Source: Methylobacterium soli
GTDB taxonomy: Bacteria > Pseudomonadota > Alphaproteobacteria > Rhizobiales > Beijerinckiaceae
Length of the DNA: 64,000 bases
Assembly (NCBI RefSeq): GCF_008806385.1
Contig: NZ_VZZK01000016.1
Span: forward strand, 62,001 to 126,000
Reading direction: 5' to 3'
Every line of letters begins with the position of its first letter. Within the stretch, counting starts at the first letter, position 1. Below the pieces are notes generated by a model. The model did not search any database. It had not been told where the DNA came from and saw only the letters and a list, made by a program, of their open reading frames with translations. Positions 8,840 to 16,403 of this stretch are shown piece by piece. A program made the position numbers and the translations under genes.

Positions 8840-9037
8840 ATGAACCGCACCACCGACCACGAAGCCACGGCAAGCGACAGCCCCTTCATCCAGGGCCGCA
8901 ACGCCCGCCTCTACGGCAAGCCGCGCAGCCAATGCCCCTATGCCGAGGGCTCGCAGGACCACGCCGCCTGGATGCAGGCCTACGAGGAGGCGTCGAGCCC
9001 GGAGGCCGACGAGGGCGGCGAGATCAAGCGCCCCTGA
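8840..9037 (+). CDS. ribosome modulation factor-like protein, 65 aa
   Basis: The central block QGRNARLYGKPRSQCPY (18-34), followed by W44 and AYEEA, follows the RMF signature of E. coli (Gly-x2-Ala-x3-Gly-x5-Cys-Pro-Tyr then Trp and Glu-Ala). RMF binds 70S ribosomes and drives 100S dimer formation in stationary phase. Here the N-terminus is acidic/polar rather than the basic MKRQKRDR of enterobacterial RMF, so ribosome binding is not assured. ATG at 8840 with GGA five bases ahead is preferred to TTG at 8825. It stands alone between divergent and convergent neighbours. Confidence 0.65.
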   Translation: MNRTTDHEATASDSPFIQGRNARLYGKPRSQCPYAEGSQDHAAWMQAYEEASSPEADEGGEIKRP

Positions 9038-9070
9038 GGCCGCGGGGGCCCAAGGCGGGCCCCCTCCCCT

Positions 9071-9826
9071 TCACCCCGGGATCCGGCCGAGGAAGCTGCG
9101 GGCCCGGGGATGGCGCGGCGACGCGAAGAATTCCCGCGGCGGGGCGTCCTCGAGGATCTGGCCCTCGTCCATGAACACGACCCGGTCGGCGACCTGCCGG
9201 GCGAAGCCCATCTCGTGGGTGACGCACAGCATGGTCATGCCGCCCTCCGCGAGCCCCACCAGGGTGTCGAGCACCTCCTGCACCATCTCGGGGTCGAGGG
9301 CGGAGGTCGGCTCGTCGAAGAGCATGACCTCCGGGCTCATGCAGAGCGCCCGCGCGATCGCCACCCGCTGCTGCTGGCCGCCGGAGAGCTGCGCCGGGTG
9401 CTTGCCGGCCTGCCCGAGGATGCGCACCCGCTCGAGATGGCGGCGGGCAAGATCCTCGGCCGCCCGCCGCTCCATCCGCCCGACATGGATCGGCGCGAGG
9501 GTGCAGTTCTCCAGAACGGTGAGGTGAGGGAACAGGTTGAAGGCCTGGAACACCATGCCGATCCGGGGCCCGGCCGCGCCCGGGGCCCGCCCCCCGACCC
9601 GGATCGTGCCCGCCTGATGCGGCACGAGGCCGTTGATGCAGCGGATCAGGGTCGACTTGCCGGAGCCCGAGGGGCCGCAGATCACGATCCGCTCGGCCGG
9701 CGCCACCGCGAGGTCGATCGCGCGCAGGACGTGCTGGGACCCGAACCAGGCATTGACGCCGCGCAGCTCCACCGCGGGGGGCCGGGCCGGGGCATCGGGA
9801 GGATCGGCGGTCTCGGGCAAGGCCAT
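9071..9826 (-). CDS. aapP: amino-acid ABC transporter ATP-binding protein
   Basis: 251 residues of the polar amino-acid import ATPase family (GlnQ/HisP/AapP). Walker A GPSGSGKS (51-58), Q-loop MVFQAFNLFP (91-100), signature LSGGQQQ (147-153), Walker B VMLFDEPTSALDPE (167-180) and the H-loop CVTHEMGFA are intact. The matching permeases and binding protein (aapJQM) are on the same strand but 13 kb upstream, on the far side of the integrated element. Its nearest upstream gene is the truncated regulator. ATG at 9826 is the family-typical start. Energises amino-acid uptake if the separated subunits are still coexpressed. Confidence 0.9.
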   Translation of the reverse strand: MALPETADPPDAPARPPAVELRGVNAWFGSQHVLRAIDLAVAPAERIVICGPSGSGKSTLIRCINGLVPHQAGTIRVGGRAPGAAGPRIGMVFQAFNLFPHLTVLENCTLAPIHVGRMERRAAEDLARRHLERVRILGQAGKHPAQLSGGQQQRVAIARALCMSPEVMLFDEPTSALDPEMVQEVLDTLVGLAEGGMTMLCVTHEMGFARQVADRVVFMDEGQILEDAPPREFFASPRHPRARSFLGRIPG

Positions 9827-9906
9827 GGGCGCCAGACAATGGCGGTTTCGGCCCCGGGCGCAAGCCGCGCCAAGCCGCGCCAAGCCCCGCATCCCTCGCC
9901 CGCGCC

Positions 9907-10901
9907 TCAATCCGCCCGGGTCAGCGCGATGGCGTTGCCCTCGATCAGCGAGAAGCTGATCCCGGCCGCCCGCAGGGTGGCGATGGCGGTCTGGCGGGAG
10001 CGGGCGGCAGGGCCGTCCGCGTTCTCCTCGAGGCGCCTGACCGTCGAGAAGGACAGGCCGCTGGCGCGGGCGAGGTCGGTCATCGACCAGTCGAGGAGCG
10101 CGCGGGCCGCGCGCAGGTGGCGGCCCTGGATGCCCTGCTCCAGCCCGGCCCCGAGATCCGGCTCGGGCCGGGGCGCGACCGTGTCGGCCGGCACCATCAC
10201 CATGGTCCAGCTCTCGATGAGGCCCGCGGCGTCGCGGGACGGAACCAGGGTCATGCGGAACGGCACGCGCTCGCCGCCGGCGAGCCGCAGGGTCGGGGTG
10301 ACGGTGAAGGGCTTGCCCGCCGCGTAGAGCTGCGGGATCTGCTCGCGCCAATGCGGCCATTCCTCGGGGACGGCCGGGACGACCCAGTTCTCGCAGATCT
10401 CCTCGCGCCGCAGCCCGGTCATCTCCAGGAACTCGGGCCCGTACTCGACGAAGGGCACGACCCGCTCGGTGAAGGTGAAGATCCGGGCCTGCCGGGCGAG
10501 GGCCCTGCGGCGGCGCTGCTTGAGCCTCTGCGCCCGGCCCAGGCGCTCGCGGTCGGTGACGTCGAGCACCACCCCGACCAGCCCCATGGGGCGGCCGTCG
10601 GGGGCGTGGAACACCTCGCCGCGGATCGCGAGCGCGCGCATCGTGCCGTCCCGCCGGACGATCCGGACAACGCGCTCGCCGAGCACGCCCGTGCGCAGGA
10701 TCTCGGCGGGCTCGACCAGGCTCGCCCGGTCGTCCGGATGGGCGAGCTCGCGCAGGAGCGCGTAATCGGGCCGCACCGCGCCCGGCGCGATGCCGAGGAT
10801 GTCGTAGAGGCCGGGCGACCAGGTCTGCTCGCCGGTGGCCAGCACCCAGCTCCAGGTCCCGGTCAGGCCCTGCGCCTCGATCATCCGCAGGAACTCGCGG
10901 G
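9907..10901 (-). pseudogene. PAS-HTH transcriptional regulator, 3' part, cut by the element
   Basis: The visible protein (from ATG at 10884, 325 residues) has a PAS domain (WSWVLATGEQTWSPGLYDILG, RGEVFHAPDGRPMGLVGVVLDVTDRE), a second PAS-like region, and a C-terminal XRE-type helix-turn-helix (ARALLDWSMTDLARASGLSFSTVRRLEEN). The reading frame upstream runs REFLRM through the 25-bp repeat and then into element DNA with a TAG shortly after. The genuine N-terminus (MDGASATHATS..., ending REFLRMI) lies beyond the element at 22716. The native promoter and first 23 codons are therefore displaced. Translation could restart at 10884, but no ribosome binding site precedes it. In the original order it sat between aapM and aapP, so control of that transporter is a reasonable inference. 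Confidence 0.8.
10877..10901. repeat. attL, 25-bp direct repeat
   Basis: Begins TCGATCATCCGC and ends AACTCGCGGG; identical to 22646-22670 over 25 bp, with mismatches immediately outside at both ends. It encodes the REFLRMI residues of the interrupted regulator. Joining the two flanks through one copy restores a continuous reading frame, which identifies it as the integration core. Confidence 0.9.
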
Positions 10902-11234
10902 CTGCTCGGTCTAGCCGTTCGCTCTACAATCCGAAAACCATCACTTTATCAGGGTTTTAGCACCGCTCTCCATTACCGTATTCGACCGTAGAATCAATGC
11001 CGAAAAGATGCCAAATGGACGATTTTCGGACGCTCAGTGTGCTGGAAGTGCGCTGGAAATCGGATGGTTGGATCGGGCCTAAGTGACCGTCCTGTATGAC
11101 GCTTCGAAGGCTGATCGAGGGCGTTGGGTGATGGTCGTAGGGGCCCCGTCGATAGAAACACCGGACTTCACAACTAGCCGGTCGACTCTAGCTTGTGTAC
11201 GATTCCGAGCACAACCGAACGTGGTAGGGGAAAC
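10902..11234. other. element left end, no gene
   Basis: Between attL and the first cargo gene. It contains two direct GCTGGA hexamers 11 bp apart (11041, 11052) that are matched at the element's right end, and a CTACAATCCG decamer (about 10924-10933) also present near attR (about 22580-22589). These are candidate integrase arm sites. The promoter of the downstream gene must lie in the second half. Confidence 0.5.
11041..11057. repeat. paired GCTGGA repeats at left end (candidate arm sites)
   Basis: GCTGGA at 11041-11046 and 11052-11057, same orientation, one helical turn apart. The same pair with the same 11-bp spacing and orientation occurs at 22500-22505 and 22511-22516 beside the integrase gene. 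Matching arrangement at both ends suggests arm-type integrase or accessory-protein sites. Confidence 0.4.
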
Positions 11235-13559
11235 ATGGCTGAGCGGTTCAAGAAAGCATTTTATGCCTATCCAGCTGAGCCGGCCGACCTCGTCAACACG
11301 ATCTCCGGGGCATCGAAACTGGCTTCCCAATCCGGCTCCAAGCTTTCATTGAAGATTTGGCCCAATATGAGCGTATTTGGCGCAAATGTGCCAGATGAGG
11401 TAAGAGAAAGCATCAGAGAGTCTGATGTTGTAGTTGCCGACGTAACAGTCCCAAACCTAAATGTTTACTATGAGGTCGGCTTTGCAATCGGTGAGGGCAA
11501 AGCCGTCGCGCCAGTAGTAAATAAATCATTCGCGAATGCAACGGTAGACCCACAGCGTGACGGTATTTTTGACAATATTGGGTACAAAACCTACGAAAAT
11601 GCCGACCAGCTTTTCAAATTACTCGGCGATCTTCCTTCAAATTCACTGATCGATTTGTACGGCAAGCCCATAAATTTTAATCAGCCACTATTTCTTCTAG
11701 ACGCATTGCATAAAACCGACTTTATAAGCTCTATTGTTTCCGGCATAAAGGGGGCAAAAGTATTTTACAGAAGCTTCGACCCCGTTGAGATACCAAGATT
11801 TTCGACAATAACGATGATTTCGGAAATTACATCATCAGCCGGCGTCATCGTTCCCTACCTTGCACCCCATGTTGGCGACGCTGATCGACATAACCTGCGC
11901 GCAGCATTGCTGGCAGGGCTAAGTCACGGACTAAACAGAAGCACCCTCATAATTCGGATGCACAAACACGGTCAAAGCGGCCCCGCAGATTACAGGGATA
12001 TGATCGAGATCGGTCAGAACGAGAAGGATATTTTCGATAGAGTGGGAGATTTCGCCAAGGCTGCCGTTATAGACAGCCATTCCATTCGGCCTAAGACACC
12101 AAAAAGATCAAGAAGCTCACTACAAAAACTCACACTAGGGTCGTCCGCAGCTGAAAATGAATTCCGCACACTGCAAAATTACTTTGTAGAAACATCAGAG
12201 TTCGTACGAACTAGACGTGGTGAAGTTAACGTTGTGGCGGGCCGCAAAGGTTCTGGCAAGTCCGCCATTTTCTTCATGGTGCGGGACGATTTCCGAGATT
12301 CAAAACATACAGTGGTCGTAGACCTCAAGCCCGAGTCGCATCAATTGAGCCTCTTTCGGCGCGAGCTTGCGTCGGTGATCGACGCCGGAGTTTTAGACCA
12401 TACCCTTGCGGCCTTCTGGTACTTTGTTGTTCTTTCAGAAATTGCTTTGACCCTTAGGCGCAGCCTGCAACGCAAGTCCAAATTTGACGGTAACGCGTAT
12501 GCTGGACTTAGGGAAATCAGCGAAAGCTTGGATATTTTTGATATCTCAGAGACCGGAGATTTTTCGTCGAGAATCAATAAGCTCGCTTCGTATGTCTTAC
12601 AAGAAATTGAAAGGGCAAAATCTCAATCCAAAAAGATTACATCGGACAGTCTTACTAACATTGTGTTTCGGAATGGGATATCCTCACTTAAGAATGTTGT
12701 TGTAAAGTACACCGACAAGCGATCGCAAGTAGTATTTTTATTTGACAATATAGATAAGGGCTGGCCGACCAACGGAGTCGACAAGCTGGACGTGCGGCTT
12801 GTCCGCTTGCTGATAGAAACCCTCGATAAAGTGCGCAGAGATTTGGATACTCAAGACAGGGAATTTCTCTCGGTAGTGTTCCTCAGGAACGACATTTATG
12901 AGCTTCTGATGGATGAAACTCCGGATCGCGGCAAGGCAGCTCAGATACGTATCGATTGGACTGATCGAGTAAAATTACGCCAAGTTATATTGAAGCGGCT
13001 GCAGGACTCAACGCGCAACGTTGACGCAAAATTTGAGGAACTCTGGCAGCGGTTCTTCATCGAGAAAATAAGTGGCAAAGACTCATTCGACTATTTTGTC
13101 GAGCATAGCCTGATGCGTCCAAGATTCCTGATAAACATCATCGAAAATGCTGTCGCCAATGCTATCAACCGTGGTCACAGTGTAGTGGACGAGTCGGACT
13201 GCATAGACGCGGTGAGACAACATTCTAACTACCTAATCGACGATTTCGGTTTTGAAATTCGCGATGTCTCAAAGCTCCCAGAGGACCTATTGTATGCCTT
13301 AGTCGGAGCACCCAAGTTGCTTGCGAAAGAGGAAATCTTTGATCGTTTATCAAATTTTGTCAAAGAGGAAGATAGCAAAGATCAAGCGTTCAAGCTTATG
13401 CTTTGGTACGGAGTGTTGGGCATCATAAACCGGACCAACTCTGAGCGGTATATCTACGATTTTGACTACAACATGAAGAGACTGGAAGCCGAAATAAGAA
13501 CAATATCGGGCGAAATTCTGTATGTCACAAATCCCGCGTTGCAAGTTGCGCTGGAATAA
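11235..13559 (+). CDS. tandem NDT-like domains fused to P-loop ATPase (defence candidate)
   Basis: 774 residues. Residues 5-130 resemble the nucleoside 2-deoxyribosyltransferase/TIR-like fold: ESDVVVADVTVPNLNVYYEV (62-81) followed by GFAIGEGK. A second copy of that fold is suggested at about 150-285 (SSAGVIVPYLAP, then HNLRAALLAGLSHGLNR, 219-235). The C-terminal two thirds is a P-loop NTPase with Walker A GRKGSGKS (336-343) and a Walker B strand QVVFLFDNIDKGW (Asp504), like the Sll1717/KAP-type STAND-like ATPases. No transmembrane helix. Pairing a nucleotide-processing domain with a signal-sensing ATPase is typical of abortive-infection effectors, but activity is inference. ATG at 11235 has AGGGG ahead. 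Codon use and AT content differ strongly from the chromosome. Confidence 0.72.
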   Translation: MAERFKKAFYAYPAEPADLVNTISGASKLASQSGSKLSLKIWPNMSVFGANVPDEVRESIRESDVVVADVTVPNLNVYYEVGFAIGEGKAVAPVVNKSFANATVDPQRDGIFDNIGYKTYENADQLFKLLGDLPSNSLIDLYGKPINFNQPLFLLDALHKTDFISSIVSGIKGAKVFYRSFDPVEIPRFSTITMISEITSSAGVIVPYLAPHVGDADRHNLRAALLAGLSHGLNRSTLIIRMHKHGQSGPADYRDMIEIGQNEKDIFDRVGDFAKAAVIDSHSIRPKTPKRSRSSLQKLTLGSSAAENEFRTLQNYFVETSEFVRTRRGEVNVVAGRKGSGKSAIFFMVRDDFRDSKHTVVVDLKPESHQLSLFRRELASVIDAGVLDHTLAAFWYFVVLSEIALTLRRSLQRKSKFDGNAYAGLREISESLDIFDISETGDFSSRINKLASYVLQEIERAKSQSKKITSDSLTNIVFRNGISSLKNVVVKYTDKRSQVVFLFDNIDKGWPTNGVDKLDVRLVRLLIETLDKVRRDLDTQDREFLSVVFLRNDIYELLMDETPDRGKAAQIRIDWTDRVKLRQVILKRLQDSTRNVDAKFEELWQRFFIEKISGKDSFDYFVEHSLMRPRFLINIIENAVANAINRGHSVVDESDCIDAVRQHSNYLIDDFGFEIRDVSKLPEDLLYALVGAPKLLAKEEIFDRLSNFVKEEDSKDQAFKLMLWYGVLGIINRTNSERYIYDFDYNMKRLEAEIRTISGEILYVTNPALQVALE

Positions 13560-13583
13560 AAAAAGGGTCGCGTTAAGCGACCC
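13559..13583 (-). terminator. hairpin with T-run on the minus strand
   Basis: GGGTCGC (13565-13571), loop GTTAA, GCGACCC (13577-13583), immediately after the stop of the ATPase gene. On the minus strand the hairpin is followed by a run of seven T residues, so as an intrinsic terminator it points left, protecting the gene from opposing transcripts; on the plus strand no T-run follows. Confidence 0.55.
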
Positions 13584-14079
13584 GGCTGCATATTGGAAGG
13601 ATTATACATCCTAAACTCACGACGCGTGGCCGCAAATTTCACGTTACATGACAGCCTCTCGAAGCTCGCGGTTTCCTACGACTCGCGGGCTTTGCACACG
13701 AATCGAACGATCCCTGATACCGCGTATGAGCCGAGACGGAAAGTCCAAAAATGCGATCCGTACGGCCGCGTGAGCCTAGGCATCTAAGGGATTGGTTTGT
13801 TCGATATGTGTACTCAACGCGCTTGAAGGTTAAGCCGCTGCGCTGAAACCACGCAAGACCTTAGGCTTTGGTGTTCTCCTCGTGACGCTACGATCCGCCT
13901 TCCGGCCATCCCTCGAACCATCAGGGTGCACCGTGATGGTGTGTCACATGGGTAAACTCATACGAGTCACTCGTTCGAGACACCCAAGCGAAGGGCCGAA
14001 ATGTCTTTTATGACTCGACTTTTGCGTTCTGAGACACTAGGGTATGAAGGTCTAGACTCATAAGAGACAGGAGGGTCGC
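13584..14079. other. gap upstream of serine recombinase, no gene
   Basis: About 500 bp without a credible gene. It carries a near-perfect 24-bp palindrome (13917-13940) and the ribosome binding site of the recombinase. A short open frame at 13593-13787 has no recognisable features and atypical composition. Confidence 0.5.
13917..13940. promoter_or_regulatory. 24-bp near-perfect palindrome, candidate recombinase site
   Basis: ACCATCA and TGATGGT flank a GGTGCACC centre; only one symmetric base pair (positions 8/17) breaks the dyad. It lies about 140 bp upstream of the serine recombinase coding region, where res-type crossover or operator sites usually occur. Confidence 0.4.
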
Positions 14080-14628
14080 ATAGCCACATACGGATACGCC
14101 AGAGTCAGCAGTTCCTCTCAGTCACTTACGATCCAGCAAGAAGCCCTGCGGGCTTTCGGTTGCGAGGTCGTCCGAGCCGAGACGCGAACAGGCACGAAGT
14201 TCGAGGGCCGCACCGAGCTTGAGACGCTCCTACAGTTCGCCAGGACGGGTGATCGGATCGTGGTCACACGCATCGACCGTCTTGCACGATCTATTGCGGA
14301 CCTTGCCGGGATCGTGAAGCGGATGGAGGCGAACGGAGTACATCTGACCGCCATCGAACAGCCCGTGGACACCACCACAGCCGCAGGACGATGCTTCCTA
14401 CAGATGCTCGGCGTGTTCGCGGAATTTGAGACAGCCATCCGTCGTGAGCGGCAGATGGAGGGCATCGCCAAGGCTAAGGCCGAAGGCGCCTTCAAAGGGC
14501 GCAAGCCATCCATCGATGCTGTCCGGGTTAAGGAGCTTGCAGCGTCGGGGATGGGAGGAACCGCTATCGCCCGCGAGTTGAACGTGAGTCGGGCGTCCGT
14601 GTATCGCCTAATGAGCGCCACTGACTGA
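14080..14628 (+). CDS. serine recombinase (resolvase/invertase), AUA start
   Basis: 182 residues. The N-terminus reads (I)ATYGYARVSSSSQSLTIQQ, the resolvase catalytic motif with nucleophile Ser in YARVSS, then TRIDRLARS (the conserved DRLARS), an E-helix rich in Glu/Arg (EFETAIRRERQMEGIAKAKAEG) and a C-terminal helix-turn-helix (GMGGTAIARELNVSRASVYRLM). All catalytic elements are present. However, no ATG, GTG or TTG exists between the in-frame TAG at 14053 and the catalytic serine. AGGAGG at 14069-14074 sits five bases before ATA at 14080, exactly where the start should be. Either AUA initiates, or an ATG-to-ATA change has weakened the gene. A GTG at 14260 would lose the active site. Confidence 0.7.
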   Translation: MATYGYARVSSSSQSLTIQQEALRAFGCEVVRAETRTGTKFEGRTELETLLQFARTGDRIVVTRIDRLARSIADLAGIVKRMEANGVHLTAIEQPVDTTTAAGRCFLQMLGVFAEFETAIRRERQMEGIAKAKAEGAFKGRKPSIDAVRVKELAASGMGGTAIARELNVSRASVYRLMSATD

Positions 14629-14920
14629 TCAGCGTGGTGCCTTCCTGACGGTTCTTGATCCCCATGTCAGCACGCGAGGCGAGTCGGGGAGGATCGTTCT
14701 GACGGTTTTAGGGATGGTGGCCCAGATGGAACGGCGTTTCATTTTGGAGAGGCAGCGTGAGGGGATAGCCACTGCGAAGAAGGCCGGGGTCTCTAAGGGT
14801 GGCACGCGGCGGGTGGATCGTGAGCGGGTGTTAGCTATGCGGGCTGATGGTCAAGGTCCAGCGGCGATTGCGAAGACGCTCGGATGCACATTTACCGGAT
14901 CATAGAAGGCTTAGGACCGT
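14621..14920 (+). pseudogene. serine recombinase remnant
   Basis: A second, different recombinase fragment overlaps the end of the first gene in another frame. It reads GAFLTVLDPHVSTRG, then GRIVLTVLGMVAQMERRFI and ERQREGIATAKKAGV, the middle and C-terminal part of a Tn3-type resolvase. The catalytic N-terminus is missing. The frame breaks near 14890: the expected VYRIIEGL continuation appears one base out of phase (YRIIEGLG). Decayed, not functional. Confidence 0.65.
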
Positions 14921-14959
14921 CCACCGCGTTAAGGGCTGAACCGGTCATGCCAGCTTTCG

Positions 14960-16006
14960 TCAATGATCGGATTCATTTACGCCAATGTCAGGGATGATTT
15001 GGTGCTTAGGGTTATCAAAATCGATCATATATCGGGTCCTAAGCTTGTCTAAACTGATGTTTTTGATAAAGAATATCCTCGCTCCAAAACTGTCGCGTAT
15101 CTGTTCCTTCAATTGATCCCAATCATCCACGTCGCAGTAGCTGTCGGAGCCCAAACAAGGCTCTTGCTTGGTCGCCTTTGTAGCGCCTGCGGGGTGCCAG
15201 TCTCTTTCGAGCTTGCTGATAGATCGCTTCTCCTCAAAGTTACCTCCGCATCGGAATTTATGCGCAATTTTGCAATATCGGTTGAACCTTCGGCCGTATC
15301 CCTGCCACGACCAAGAATCTAGATTAGTTTGGTTCGCTAAATCATCTATCTCGTCCGCACTGAGTCCAATTTGAGAAATAAATCTTTCTTTTACTGGATT
15401 CGAATTGTCGTAGTCAATTTTCTGAATCACCTGTAGAAGACCGCGACCACTTGCCGGTATCACAGACTCTTCCACCGGGAAGATAATTGCCGAAACACGT
15501 TGACCAGGTGTGAGCTTGCTACCGGACATATTGACCGCATCCTCCACGCTGTATCCTTTCAATTCTGCATAGGGAGAAACAAAAGTGTAGGCTGTGGTTG
15601 GAGGGCCGAGCGTCTTGAGTTTCGATATCGGTAAATCGAGATCAGATTCTGCGCCGGGAGAGTATGGAATTAGTCTTATAGCCCAATTTATCCGTTTGTT
15701 TTTATTGAGGTTATCGAACGCCTCGTCTTTGGACAGGGTGCGAATGCGGTTTTCATTTAACTTCATCAGGGCGAAAGAAGGTCCGGCTCCCGAGAACACA
15801 ACACCGGCAACAAGGCTGCCGGCAGCTATAAACTTAAGCCACTCCGAGGTATCCTCAGGCTTCGTCTTAAACAATTTTTGTAGAGTATAAAGCGCAACAA
15901 AAAGTAATATTAACCCGATGGCAGTCAGCGTAGTTCCGACGCTAGTGTTCGTTAAAAGGTCCAAGAACTCTTTTGCGCTTTTCACGAAATTATCGAACAT
16001 TCCCAT
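14960..16006 (-). CDS. membrane protein of unknown function, 348 aa
   Basis: Two transmembrane helices near the N-terminus (about 22-44, TTLTAIGLILLFVALYTL; about 57-80, WLKFIAAGSLVAGVVFSG), then a soluble domain of about 260 residues containing four cysteines in two pairs (YCKIAHKFRC, PCLGSDSYC). No family recognised. The ATG at 16006 lies inside the 3' end of the preceding gene (25-bp overlap), so the two are translationally coupled. Low GC like the rest of the element. Cargo position and the two-TM-plus-domain layout allow a defence effector, but nothing in the sequence proves it. Confidence 0.6.
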   Translation of the reverse strand: MGMFDNFVKSAKEFLDLLTNTSVGTTLTAIGLILLFVALYTLQKLFKTKPEDTSEWLKFIAAGSLVAGVVFSGAGPSFALMKLNENRIRTLSKDEAFDNLNKNKRINWAIRLIPYSPGAESDLDLPISKLKTLGPPTTAYTFVSPYAELKGYSVEDAVNMSGSKLTPGQRVSAIIFPVEESVIPASGRGLLQVIQKIDYDNSNPVKERFISQIGLSADEIDDLANQTNLDSWSWQGYGRRFNRYCKIAHKFRCGGNFEEKRSISKLERDWHPAGATKATKQEPCLGSDSYCDVDDWDQLKEQIRDSFGARIFFIKNISLDKLRTRYMIDFDNPKHQIIPDIGVNESDH

Positions 16007-16332
16007 GAAATCCGCTCTGCACGCAGTATTGTGGCCCTCAGCCTAAAGCCGAGCTTATCCATATTGTGCAGCCTTTTCAAGCCAGCCCAACTATCATGCC
16101 AGATTGCTGTCGGACAGTGCGGGCCAAGGAAAGCCTTTTTCCACCGCAATTGGTTCTCTATAGCGGCATTGAGGAGCAAATCAAATTTCCGGAGGAAGAA
16201 GACTCGGAATTCCCCCTCTAAGTATATGTGATCAGAAAACATACGCATTTCGACACCGGCAGGAAAGTTATCATGTTGTCGAAACTTCGTATAGATTGGA
16301 GTTCTGCAAATAGAAACCTCCAAGGACCGCAT
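15982..16332 (-). CDS. hypothetical protein, 116 aa, coupled to membrane protein
   Basis: A small basic, aromatic-rich protein (FRVFFLRKFDLLLNAAIENQLRWKKAF) with no recognised domain. Its stop lies 25 bp inside the next gene, and 71 bp separate its start from the divergent phosphatase fusion, so both promoters share that gap. Supported by the overlap arrangement and element-like composition; the start codon is uncertain. Confidence 0.45.
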   Translation of the reverse strand: MRSLEVSICRTPIYTKFRQHDNFPAGVEMRMFSDHIYLEGEFRVFFLRKFDLLLNAAIENQLRWKKAFLGPHCPTAIWHDSWAGLKRLHNMDKLGFRLRATILRAERISWECSIIS

Positions 16333-16403
16333 TCTCTAGATTTCAAGCTCCGGGGCATTGAAATTTCAGGACTTCTCTGACATTATGATGTCGGAGAGGT
16401 TTG

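Noticed and set aside
9826..10360. Extended start for aapP (429 codons)
   Set aside because: The extra N-terminal residues are antisense-frame sequence over the PAS-HTH gene; the ABC family starts near 9826.
10877..10901. tRNA gene as integration site
   Set aside because: The 25-bp core reads as codons of the PAS-HTH gene; flanking DNA does not fold as a tRNA.
13650..13790. tRNA-like CACGAATCGAACGATCCC stretch
   Set aside because: A T-arm-like sequence on the minus strand, but no acceptor stem, anticodon arm or D-arm could be matched.
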